A DNA stretch of 64,000 bases, taken from assembly GCA_002049455.2 (NCBI GenBank), contig KV919121.1:1-64000 (forward strand), in the 5' to 3' direction. Origin of the DNA: Porphyra umbilicalis (taxonomy: Eukaryota; Rhodophyta; Bangiophyceae; Bangiales; Bangiaceae). The notes under the pieces are model-generated. The model saw only the letters and a list, made by a program, of their open reading frames with translations, was not told the origin of the DNA and did no database searches. A program made the position numbers and the translations under genes. Below are positions 43,102 to 52,894 of the stretch, piece after piece. Numbering within the stretch: position 1 is the stretch's first letter; each line of letters opens with the position of its first letter.

Positions 43102-44356
43102 CTTCCGGCGCGGAACCGCCCAGAGAGAGGCCGAAAAAGGTCAGGCGGCTTGTGGCGGCGGTGCCCCCCCCCCCGGCGCCGCCCCCCCCCCGGCGCCCCC
43201 CCCCCCGCCGACACGACCGTCTCGCCCGCCGCCCCCGCCGTCGCTTCCAGCGCGAGCAGCCCAAACAGGTACTTGCGGAAGAGCGTGTAGATGAGCTCAT
43301 GCATCGTCCGCACGTACATGTCGCGCACGTCGTTAAACGCGGCGGAGGAGTGGTCTTGGAGAAACTCGAGGAGGTACTTGTGGCGCGCGAGCACCGAGTC
43401 CTTGACGATCGTCACGTTGGTGTTGGGGCGCTGCAGCAGGTCAATCTTGTCGACGAGGAACTGCCGCACTTTGGCCACCGCCTTGACGAGCAGGCCGACG
43501 ACCGTCGGGCGCACGTCCGCATAGGCGGCCGCGCCGCGCGCGTCGGCGAGCGTGAGAAACGCCGCCTTTTTCGACAACTGCCCGAGCGCCCGCTCGTACG
43601 CCGCGTCCCCAACCGAGCCGTCGACGAGGTGCCGCACGAGGGCGGGCGGCAAGACGATTTCCGTGACAAAGGCGGAGATGTGCGCCTCGGCCGACGAGCG
43701 GGCGGCGACGCGGGAGGCGGCCGACGCGACGCCCGAGCGGACGCGCCGGATTTCCGCGAGGAGCCCCCCGAGCCGCGCGTCGGCGGCGCGGAGCGTCGCC
43801 TCCCCGTCGGCAAGCACCGCGTCGTGCGCGGAGAGGGTGGCGGAGAGGGCGTGGAGGCCCCCAACTTCCGCCGACGCGACGGCGGCGGCCGCGTCGACGG
43901 CGGCGTGGTAGGCGCCCTCCTCCGCATCGTCGAGGGGGGGGGGGGGGGGGACGACGCGCCGCCGCCGCCGCCGGGGGCGCCCGCGCCCGCGGCGGCGGGC
44001 GGCGCGGCCCCCGTGGCGCCGCCGCCGCCGCCGCCCCCGCCGGCCGCGCCGGCCGCCGCCGCCGCCGGCGGGTCGAGCGTCAGCGCCGCCGCCGCCGCCT
44101 CGACGGCCGCCCACTCGGCGGCGGCGGCGCCGCGGCCGTCGGCGGCGGTCGGCGCGGCCGCGTCGTCGTCGGGGGGCCCCCCCGCCCCGCCCGCCGACGG
44201 GACGGCGGCGGCCGATTCGGTGGCCAACCACGCCCACAACTCGAGCTCCGCGGCCGACTCGGCGTCGGCGGGCGCCTCGTCGGGGACGCCGGCGGCGTCG
44301 GCGAGGCTGCCGGCGGCCGGCGGCAGCGGCAGCGCCGCCGCCCCGGCCGCCGCCAT
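41693..44356 (-). CDS. VPS52: VPS52, GARP/EARP tethering complex subunit (two frameshifts)
   Basis: Tethers endosome-derived vesicles at the trans-Golgi network with VPS51, VPS53 and VPS54. From ATG 44356 an Ala/Gly/Pro-rich acidic leader is followed by the Vps52 N-terminal coiled coil (EIRRVRSGV, ISAFVTEIVLPPALVRHLVDG, then SKKAAFL) and the conserved RPTVVGLLVKAVAKVRQFL and NVTIVKDSVLARHKYLLEFL blocks. The C-terminal half has the family hallmarks FVFLINNLDAVLAVL, HELADHFPDMLALV, VVRDFGRNWRAGL and the closing IRYEIRQYEDGL. The frame changes at the G run near 43935-43948 (phase 1 to 0) and in the C-rich tracts about 43166-43206 (back to 1). Both sit in low-complexity loops, so the gene is probably functional and the breaks technical. 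A Gly/Pro insert of about 130 residues separates the two halves. Confidence 0.9.
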
Positions 44357-44503
44357 GGCACGGCCCGCAGGCGGGTACCGAGCGGCGGCGCGGCGCCCGG
44401 CGGGGAGAGGGGAAAAGAACAGAGAGGAGGTGACGTGGGGAATGCGGTGGCCGACGGGGGTATACCGGGGGACCAAGACCGCGCGGGTATCCAAGCCGGC
44501 CGT

Positions 44504-44540
44504 AGTACACGGCCACCGTTCGTAGCGGTGGTCGTGTACT
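44504..44540. promoter_or_regulatory. inverted repeat upstream of VPS52
   Basis: Two 15-nt arms (44504-44518 and 44526-44540) match with one mismatch around TTCGTAG. It lies about 150 bp upstream of the VPS52 ATG and could be a dimeric factor site or an RNA hairpin in the leader. Confidence 0.45.
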
Positions 44541-44848
44541 GAACCCAAAAGCGGTCAGCACCAGACACGGTGCACTGACACCCGCGCGACTTTTCACACA
44601 CACGTGAAATCAAGCCTGAGTTCCTGTTAATTAAATACGATTCAAACAGGAACAAGAAAAGGACAGGAAACAAGCACCACACAGTGGAGCAAGGAACAAG
44701 AAGAGGAAAGAGAGCGTGCGTATTTATACGATGCACTCACGCAGCTGGTACGAAAAAGCTACCAAAGCCAACCTACACGCAGACGGCGCTGGCCATCGCC
44801 GCTTCATTGCCCCCCCCCTCCCCCCCAGTGGCCACGCAGCCCCCCCCC

Positions 44849-45791
44849 TCACGCCGTCGTCACGTTGACGAGCTCCACCGTAAAGTAGAGCGTCGCCCCC
44901 CCCTCAATATCCCCATTCCCATCGGGCCCGTACGCAAGGTCCGACGGGATGATGAGGCGGCGGGTGCCGCCGACGGCCATGCCCGGAATGCCCTCATCCC
45001 ACCCGCGAATGACGCGCCTGGCGCCAATGGAGAAGGCGACGGGCCGGCCGTGGCGGGAGGAGGCGTCAAAGATGGCCGCCGCGGGGTCGGGGGGGAAGGC
45101 ATGCTGCGCGCCCACGTAGCCGACCGTCGCGCGGCAGACGGTGGGGGCAACGGCGCCCGTGCCAACCACGTCTACGTTGCGGGGGCGGGGGGAACGGGGT
45201 CGGGGGGGGGGGGCACCATGGAGGACCACGCGCAGTGACAACCATGGCGCCGCGGAAGTCAGTCGAGCACCGTGCACGGAGGAGAAGCGTCAGTCGACGG
45301 GTCCACCCAAAACAACCACGCCATGGTAGAGCCTTCCACGCATCAAACGACACTCTCCGCCAACGTCTCTGCTTCCTTTGCACGCGTCGCTCCCACCACC
45401 TTGCAGGCAAAGCGAGCCCCCTGACCAGTCCTCTCGCCACACACCCCGCCACCAACGTACCGTCCTTTATCCGCAGTCCAGACGCCGTCGTCCGAAAGTC
45501 CGCAAACGGGTCGTCAGGGGTGCCCCCCCCCCCAATACCACCCCCCCTTGGCTCGCCCCCCCCGCCCCCCCGCCCCCCCCCCAACCACAGCCCAAGCGCG
45601 GACTTGCCGAGGTCCCCCAACGCAAACACGCTGTGGCCAGCCCCCCGGAGGACGATGCCAAACGCGGCGCCCGCAACGGCCATGGCGCCAATGACGCCAA
45701 CGACAATGGCCAAGCCGCGCCACACGCGGGAGCGCCCGCGGCTGACGGGGCGGCGGCGGAGCAGGTTGGGGGCGGGCATGGTTTGCGACAT
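44849..45791 (-). CDS. membrane-anchored FKBP-type peptidyl-prolyl isomerase (two exons)
   Basis: 217 residues. Exon 1 (45791-45461) and exon 2 (45171-44849) are joined across a 289-bp GT-AG intron (donor GTACGT, acceptor CAACGTAG) that splits an aspartate codon within SGLRIKDDVVGTG. After a basic N-terminus there is one hydrophobic segment (LAIVVGVIGAMAVAGAAFGIVL), then a Gly-rich linker and one FKBP domain. The catalytic pocket is complete: the Tyr of VGYVG, FD in IFDAS, the Phe of VAFSIG, VI and Trp in RRVIRGWDEG, AYG, and the final Phe in LYFTVELV. It catalyses cis-trans proline isomerisation on the far side of a membrane (secretory pathway or plastid; the anchor does not decide which). 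An in-frame ATG at 45779 is an alternative start. Confidence 0.9.
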
Positions 45792-46288
45792 GGGAAACAA
45801 CGAACAAAAAAAAAAGGGGGGGGGGAGAAAGAGGAGCAATGAAGAGAGAAAGAGGAGCCGGGAGAGGGGGGGGAGGGGGGAGGTGGGCGGCGGGCGGTGC
45901 GGGTGCACAAGAGCGCGGAGGATGGGCCGTGGCGCCGCGCGTCGACGGCCGCGAGGAATGGGTGGGGGGGGGGCGGTGCGCCCACGGCGGGCGTCGGGGC
46001 GGTCGGCGACCGGTCGGGGCGGGTGGGCAACGTGGCGGCGGGGGCGGCGGTGGGTGAGTGGGCGCCCGCCAGTGCACGCGGAGCAGTGGTGGGGGGGGGG
46101 GGGCGGGCGTCTAGCGGTTGGCGCGTCGGCCAACACGGCGGGTGCGCCGAGGCGCCGGCGCCGCGCGCCGCCGAGCACCGCGAGCACCCGCACCGCCGGC
46201 CACAGATCCTGAGCGCGCTGCCGCAAGGCCGCCGCCGAGTCTCTTGTCTGATGCCGCCACGCACTGCAGTGGCCTGGTTGCATGCAAC
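45792..46288. other. GC-rich upstream region of FKBP, no gene seen
   Basis: Contains A- and G-homopolymers (45807-45826), purine-rich GAGGAG tracts and G-rich low complexity. Open frames here lack family motifs. Confidence 0.4.
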
Positions 46289-47554
46289 GTCGCTGCGGGC
46301 GGCAGCCCAACAGAACGCCGAACAGAATCGCTGTTGGGCAACAGCCGAACAGCAGGCCATCTGTTCGGGCCTTCTGTTCGGGAACAGACGCCGAACAGAA
46401 CGCCATTCTGTTCGGCGCCGCTGCTCGTCTGTCTCGTGTATCGGTTCCTCCACTGCCAGGAACTGGCTCGTGTAACGGCTCTCTTCAGGTTGGTTAGTGA
46501 GATTTTGAAAGCCTAAGCCTGTTTCGGGCTTCAAAGAAGGTATGTGGCCCACCCCGTCATGGACTGCTGTCCGAGAAAGTGCCACATCGTCGCTAGTTAA
46601 TGTCAAATACGACTCAGCCAGCCCTGTCCTTATGTGTAGCTCGTTGGAGAAGGGTTGGTGCAATGTGACCACTGGCCCTCCAGCGTGCAGGCAGCCTTCC
46701 ACCTCGTCCTCTCAACCACCCACGTGCCATTTGCCGATGGCTTTCCGGCTGGGCAACCGCTACCTTCGGCCAACCGCCACGAACACCGCTCGTTCCACGA
46801 GCTGCCCAGCTCAACCGCCTCCCCCCTGGCGTCAACGCCCTCCCTCAACCTTTTCACTTGCTCTATCGGTGCATGGCCTCTGGGCGCGCTTCTCAATCGC
46901 CTGTGGTGCGTTTCATGGCGCTTTCCTTGCGTGCGGTTCGCCTGCCCCCGAGCCCCCCGCACCCCCCCCCACGACTTGCTGCGGACTGTTTCTGCGACAC
47001 GACCTCGGCTCTGCAGCGCTAGGGGCTCTGTAGGTGATCATGATCTGCATGCGCTTTCCCTCACGCGGTCGTTGTGGGAACAGGTGCACTAACCTTCTCT
47101 GTCTTTGGCGTGTGCCCCACTGTTTCTACTGGGTCATTCTACTTCTCGTGGGGCTTCTCTGTCTCTGTTCGCACCAGGCTGGATTGGTGGTGCGTTGAGG
47201 CTCGTGCTCGTAGAAACGAGTAACGGAGTAGCTCCGTGTCTTGTGGGCATGACGCAAGAGCCTGGCCCAGACCGTCAGACCAGGAATTGCTCGGTTCACA
47301 TGTATTGGAAAAACAGCTGCGGTCTGCCCACGTTGGACTGCAACTTGTATTCGCAAGCCTTTTCTCACAATAGCCTACTCCAGAGCACCCAATCCCGTTC
47401 TCGATCACATGTGCTGCACGGTCCTTCCATAAATCCCGAGATCCAGCACCTAGCACCGAACAGGACTGTAACAGAATCGCATCTGTTGGGCGTCTGTTCG
47501 CCAACAGACGCCGAACAGAATGGCGTTCTGTTGGGGCTGCCGCCTGCAGCGACG
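46289..47554. mobile_element. 1.27-kb element with inverted ends rich in GAACAGA repeats
   Basis: The left end CGTCGCTGC followed by GGCGGCAGCCC and AACAGAACGCC (46289-46320) returns inverted at 47523-47554. Inside each end are multiple copies of (G/C)AACAGA(A/C) and its complement TCTGTTCGG/TCTGTTGGG (to about 46420, and from about 47458). No target duplication was found and the interior carries no transposase motif, so it is likely an old non-autonomous element. Confidence 0.6.
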
Positions 47555-47996
47555 AACTTGGATGTGTCTCACAAGTTCCAGGTTTCCAACACATCGAGAC
47601 GTGGGCGCGTCCTTTTTTCATCCTGGGCCCGAGATCGGATTTTCCCGAGGATATGATGAAGGATAGAACTTCTTATGCAGCCACATCGACTCTCGAGTAG
47701 AGTTGGCACGGTGTCGCGGTGACATTTCCCTGTCCATCGATTCCCATCAGATGTCTCGACACGGTGTCACCGTGTCGCTGCTGCAGCGACATAGTAGCCC
47801 ACCTTTGAATATGAATTTGCCTGGCCCAGAATCCGCTTGTTGCGAACGACCTCGCGACAGTGCGATTTTGACCCCGCAGGAGTCGATTTTGAGGACTTGG
47901 TGCGGATCAGGGACCCCCCTCATATGGTGCGCGCTTGGTCGCATTCTCAGCATGCGTTTTTAGGCACAGGATCGAGGGGGGGGGTCTGACACGTGG

Positions 47997-48080
47997 TGAC
48001 ATGTCATGACATTTCCTGTGTCATGACATCGGCGAAATCGACCCCGTGGGGCGTGACACTGACATGTCATTGACATGTCA
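47997..48080. repeat. cluster of TGACATGTCA / TGTCATGACA palindromes
   Basis: Five perfect 10-nt palindromes fall within 84 bp: TGACATGTCA at 47997, 48060 and 48071, and TGTCATGACA at 48002 and 48019. A further TGACATGTG follows at 48091. The flank (47700-47800) contains related GGTGTC/GACACGGTGTC palindromes. This could be an array of dimer-binding sites or the subterminal repeats of an element. Confidence 0.6.
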
Positions 48081-48628
48081 CAACGTGGCATGACATGTGC
48101 CTTCCCTACTCTCGAGGTTGGTTTGGCGCAAGCATGAGATCATCCTGTACCAATCCAGAGATCGGCTGAGGGAAGTCCGTCGGATTTTCCAGAGGACTGT
48201 CCGGACGAGATCTCCTACACGGTACAGGACGAGTCGTGGAATTAATCATGAATCTATCCTGTGGGCTTTTCCCGTTTCTTCGTCTGGACGTGTAGGATCT
48301 CAGGAGAAACGGACCCAAGTTCTATTCTAGAGATTAAACCTCTAGAATCGATCGTGGGGGCCGTTTCCAACGCCTGAGAGGGGGTAGAGTTGCAAACGAT
48401 TTAGATCCAAATCCCCCTCCTGACGCCATTGCGATGGGGCCACTTTCCGCGCCTTGTGCTGCTCATGTTCAATTTATCACCCGATTTGAAGCCATTGTAG
48501 CCTCCTCATTGCTTGGGGGGACCTCGCATTCACGCGATAAAACGGTCACACATGCCATGTGGCGGGGCGGGGGGCAGCGAACGGCGGCGCCTATACTAGG
48601 TGCCGGCTGCCGGTCTACCGCTGCCGGC

Positions 48629-49839
48629 ATGCCCATGAGCGACCGCGCCGCTGGCGCCGCCCCGCCGGCAGCCCAGGCGGCCGTCTTGGTGGCCGCGGCT
48701 GCGCGCGCCGCGGCCGAAGGGCACGGGGACGCGGCGCCGTCGGCGGCCGTGTCGACAGCCGAGCGGGCGGGGAGCGCGTCCGCCGCCGCCGCCGCCACCA
48801 CCGCCGCCGCCGGCTGCCAAGCCGCGTCACGCGGGGCGGTGCCGGGGGGGGCCGCCCCGTCGGTCGCGGCGGGGGGGAGAGACGTAGCGTCGGCACCCCC
48901 GCCGCCGTGTCCCACACGGCCTACCCCAAAAGCGCGGCGGCGGCGCAGACGTCATCGGCGGGCGGCTTGAAGCGGTCGGCGGCGGCGGCGGCGGGGACGC
49001 CCCCAGACCGGCGATCCACGTCGGCGCGCCTGCCGGTCGCGGACGGGCGGACCGTCTCGGGGCGCCTGCCGGCGGCGGAAGGTCGGACCGTCTCGGGGCG
49101 CCTCAGCCGGGTCATTGGCGGCGACGGCGGGGGGCGGGGGGAGGGCGGCATCGCCTTGCGACGAGGGGCAACGTCGCTCGGGCGCGCGGCGAGCCGCGTC
49201 TTGGACAAGAGCGCCGGGGGCGGCGCCAACAAGGGCGCCGCAGCTGGCAAGCGGGAAAAGTCGCCGCCGCCGCCCGCGACGGGCCCGCCGGCCGCCGCTG
49301 CCGCCGCCGCCGCCAGCGCCGCCGCTGCCGCCGCCACCGCCGCCGCCACCGCCGCCGCCGCCGCCAGCGCGTCGGCGTCGGCCGACGCGGCGCTGCCGAC
49401 GCAGCGGTCGCCGGTGGCCAAGGTCAAGGCGGCGGCGCCCCTGGCGGTGGCCAGCGCCTCCCCGCTGCCCGGGCTGGCGGAGCGGACGCCGCCCGCCCCC
49501 CGCGTGCTGCAGCCCCCCCTGCGCACGTCTGGGGAGCGCGCGCGGTCGGCGTTGCGGCAGCTACTGCCGCCCGGTACGTACAAGCCCGGCAATGGCCGCC
49601 GCCGCACGCGGTCCGTGTCGCTGCCGCTCGGGCGCCTCAGCGTCTCTGCAGGCGTGGGCGACCGGGAGCGGGATCGGGGGCGCGGGCGGGAGCGGCAGCG
49701 GGACCGCGGCGGGGGCGGCGCCGACGCCAAGGCCGCCCCCGCCGAGCGCGGCGGCTGGCGCGCGTCGCGCGAGTCGAGCCGCTCCGCGGCGGCCGACGGT
49801 GCAAAACAGCATGTTGGTGTGAGTTTCAGTCCATTCTGA
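48629..49839 (+). CDS. disordered Ala/Arg/Ser-rich protein, function unknown
   Basis: Not recognised. The ATG at 48629 (or 48635) opens an Ala-rich frame (SDRAAGAAPPAAQAAVLV). At the G7 run near 48871-48877 it has to pass to another phase, which then stays open to 49839. The second part is basic and low in complexity. It has a short repeated motif (TVSGRLPAAEGRTVSGRL), poly-Ala, then ERARSALRQLLPPGTYKPGNG and an Arg/Asp/Arg-rich segment (DRERDRGRGRERQRDRG) near the C-terminus. Repeated RS and RD motifs would suit an RNA- or chromatin-associated protein, but that is conjecture. Composition matches neighbouring genes. It may be a genuine disordered protein or spurious GC-driven frame. Confidence 0.4.
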
Positions 49840-52539
49840 CTGTATAGGCGTGATCAGGGACGTCACTTTACCGAGAAGAAATGATGAAGTCAAGGGCCGC
49901 ACGACTTTTGTTTTTGACACCCTACTGTCCCAAGACGTGTTGCCCTTGCCCACTCGGCATGTCCATGGCATCCTCCGCGTTTTAGCAGACGTCCGACCCA
50001 AAAAGAACACCACGTCACAATCAACCGAAGAGCTCAAGTAGGATGGAGAACAATCCCTGGTCACGTCGGTGTGCTCAGAATAGTACCACAAAGGCTCCTT
50101 CATGCTCATATGACACTTTACTTGCTGCCCTTCACGCGTGCCCCGCGACCGATGTGAGCTTGAAGCGAAGTTGATCTGAGTGAATCTTGTAGAATACTCT
50201 AATCAGGTCCAGTGGTCAAAAGTTTTCTATTCAACGTCGAGACGATGTGCAGCCTGAGTGCAGCACGACACAACCGCATCCATGCATGCAACTACCATTG
50301 AGAGGCCTCAGAACGCTTGACGCCTGACCGACACGGCTCCCAAGGCAGTGACCATGCCACGAGACCTCAGTAACATACGTCCAGTGAAAGCTGTCATCTG
50401 GACGGTATCTGATTGTCTGTTGATGGTCGCTTTTCGGCCGATTAGCTACAACCTCTGGCGCAGGATCTTCCCATGGGCCCCGTCCATCCGAGACGAGGGT
50501 CACTGCCCGCACGCCGCCATGGTCTCACAGCTCCCCCCTACCGATCCTCGTATACGAGCAAGTGATAGCTCATACGTTCGCACAATGGGGGAAGGACCTA
50601 GGTGGGGTACACACGTGAGTGGAAGTAGCATGAGGTCACCGTTGTCGTGCCCGCCGTTGCGGCGGTAGCCAGCCATGGGGGATGTATTTGGCCACCTGCT
50701 GTGGAATGCTCCGGTGGACCGGACCACCGCTGTGCGCGTGCCAGCGAGAATAAACTAGGAGCTCATTGCTGGACTGTCCCGGATTGTACATCTAAGCAGT
50801 GCCAACACTGGCCAGTCCAATGGATCACGTGCGTTTTTCTGGCACTGCCCCATCTTGTGGATACCGAATGTGCCTTCTGTTCCTGCCTATAGCGATTCCC
50901 ATTGCTTTTTGTTGGAAACAGCACTGCGGCCGGTCTCCCATACTGTACTCTGTTCTTTCTGACCAGCTGGAAACAATACGGGAATTCTATCTTCGCGCGT
51001 CTCTTCTTGTCCAGCAGGACCTCCTTGGTAGATGACACGTCGGCAGCGCCCGGGTGGGCGGCCAGGCAGGAAAACACAAAAAACGAGAAACACTTGTAGT
51101 GGCGACGGGCTGTCAGTGGGGAGAAGGGCAGGGACGGCCGCGGTAGCCGAGGAATGGGGTGCGGTGCGGCACTGACACAGCACTGGTGGGGCGATGGTAT
51201 CGGCCACGTCAGCTCCTCTGCACGTGTCAGGCCAGTGTGCGTCGAAATTGACGACCCGCCCACAATGCCAATTTGCGCCCCCGAGCCCCCCTAGCACGCC
51301 GCTCAGCTCCCCCCGACCCCCCACCAAACCCCCCCCAAACCCACCCAACCTAGCCTCCAACCCCCCCCCCAACCCCCCCCCAGCACCCCCCCAGCACCCC
51401 CCTAATCCCTCGAATCCCCCCCCCCCCCCAACACCCCCCAGGGAGCCCCCACGATCTCTTGTAGCCCCACCCACGTTCTCTTGTAGCCCACGTGTCATCG
51501 TGGGTCGTTTTTTTCCAGATACGACCCCCGTCTGGACCGTCTCCAGGATAATATTGAAGATCAGGTGAGGCCTGTTTTTGGGGACTGTCCTGATCCGTGG
51601 AGTTCAAGTAAATCGTTTTGTGTTAAATCAAGTACAAAAACCGGGCGGCAAGTGCGTTTAAATTTCACATTTCTCGATCTCTCGGGTTCTGCGGTGCCTC
51701 CATGGTCCGGGTTATATCCACTGTGGATATAACCGGGACGGATATAACTGAATAATGACTGTACAGCTCGGCTTACATGATGGGGGCTACTAAATGATAG
51801 AGACAGCTGGTTGGCCCGCCATCTTGCAGAATCAAGTATTTCTCTGGCTATTTTCCAAGTCCACGACTGTCATTGGTGTCAACAATGCTCGAAGGAAATG
51901 CACTGTTCCACTCTCACGGTACGCTTCCACAGATAGCAGAACTCTTAACGAACATGGCAGTCTGACGCATCTGCGCGCAGGGAAGAAGAAAGACAGAGAG
52001 CAAAGTGATGGAGTGGCGGATAGCAACACATGCACATGAAGATAGACCTCTTCACCAAGGTTGCCATGGCATCAGTACACAATTGTCAGAAAGTATCGTA
52101 CATGGGAAATCTGAGTGAGGTTGCCAGATGTGGTCGATTCACGTTGGCCTCCTATGCATTTTTCATCGCACACAAAGCAGCTGGAGCGCAGGTGGACGCT
52201 TGATCAAAGCCACGGAGTCGTCAAGCGCAACCGCTCAGGCCAGACCTGAGTCTCACTGCCCAAAAAAACATGTCGCTTCGGCCCTTCCGTCCTTTCTCGC
52301 CATCAGTTGTCGCTCAGCGGCTTCCGTGTCGACACTTTCTTCTTTCGACAGAAACACAGCCTGCAACCCTGCCGAAGTCACACTCGTAGGTTTGCACTTA
52401 ATGCTTTGTTAGATGGCTCATAAAGTCTCATGTCGACTTGAATGGAACTTCAATGCGTACTTCTGCTCTGTCGAAAAGGCGCACAATGATTATGATCATG
52501 GCCAATGATTACAGTGCGACCCCTGACTTGATTGTCCCG
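49840..52539. other. 2.7-kb AT-richer region without recognised genes
   Basis: Codon-like GC structure is lost and frames are short on both strands. There is a CCCCCCA-type low-complexity stretch (about 51290-51445) and a hairpin at 51710-51734. No RNA gene or transposase was recognised. Confidence 0.45.
51710..51734. repeat. 11-bp-stem hairpin (GGTTATATCCA / TGGATATAACC)
   Basis: Perfect arms 51710-51720 and 51724-51734 enclose a CTG loop. A third half-copy (GGATATAAC) follows at 51740. It lies in gene-poor DNA and could be the trace of a small inverted-repeat element. Confidence 0.5.
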
Positions 52540-52563
52540 CAGTTGTTCCGATCGGAACAACTG
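52540..52563. repeat. perfect 24-nt palindrome
   Basis: CAGTTGTTCCGATCGGAACAACTG-type symmetry, identical on both strands, centred on CGATCG. It lies about 330 bp upstream of the pogo transposase start and just outside a 79-bp TA-flanked mini-element. Confidence 0.6.
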
Positions 52564-52597
52564 AGGGGAGGGTTCAGTCATGTAGCCCCCATTAGTA

Positions 52598-52676
52598 CAG
52601 AAAATTTGCTACATTTATCCACTTCAAAACCCCTAGGTTTACAAGGGTTCAAATCACCTCAAAGGGAGGATTTCTG
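52598..52676. mobile_element. 79-bp TA-flanked mini-element
   Basis: Ends CAGAAA and TTTCTG are flanked on both sides by TA. With the adjacent bases the inverted match is AGTACAGAAA/TTTCTGTACT (52594-52603 and 52671-52680). The size and TA duplication suit a Tc1/mariner/pogo-derived MITE, but the terminal match is short. Confidence 0.4.
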
Positions 52677-52894
52677 TACTTGAAGTATTGGAATCTTCCT
52701 GCCATTATCCATTCTTGGATTGCCCTCACATCGCCGCTGACCGCAGCGAATGCCCTGTCCTCACGCTCAGCCGTCGGCCCAGGGCAGTAGCTCCACATGA
52801 CGACCACTTGCGGTCGCCGTCGATCGTCCTTCCTTGCTCGCGTCGTCCCCGTGCCGCGCCTCGCCCGGCCAACTTGATTTCTCAATCCACCACC

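Noticed and set aside
42156-44525. 789-codon plus-strand frame over VPS52
   Set aside because: Driven by GC-rich codons opposite VPS52; the minus strand carries the conserved VPS52 motifs.
51290-51445. CCCCCCA-rich stretch resembling telomeric repeat
   Set aside because: Units are irregular (CCCCCA, CCCAGCA, CCAACC) and internal to the window, so simple low complexity is the better description.
52640-52670. GGTTCAAATC resembling a tRNA T-loop (B box)
   Set aside because: The flanking bases do not form a T stem, no A box or acceptor stem fits, and the site lies inside a TA-flanked mini-element.
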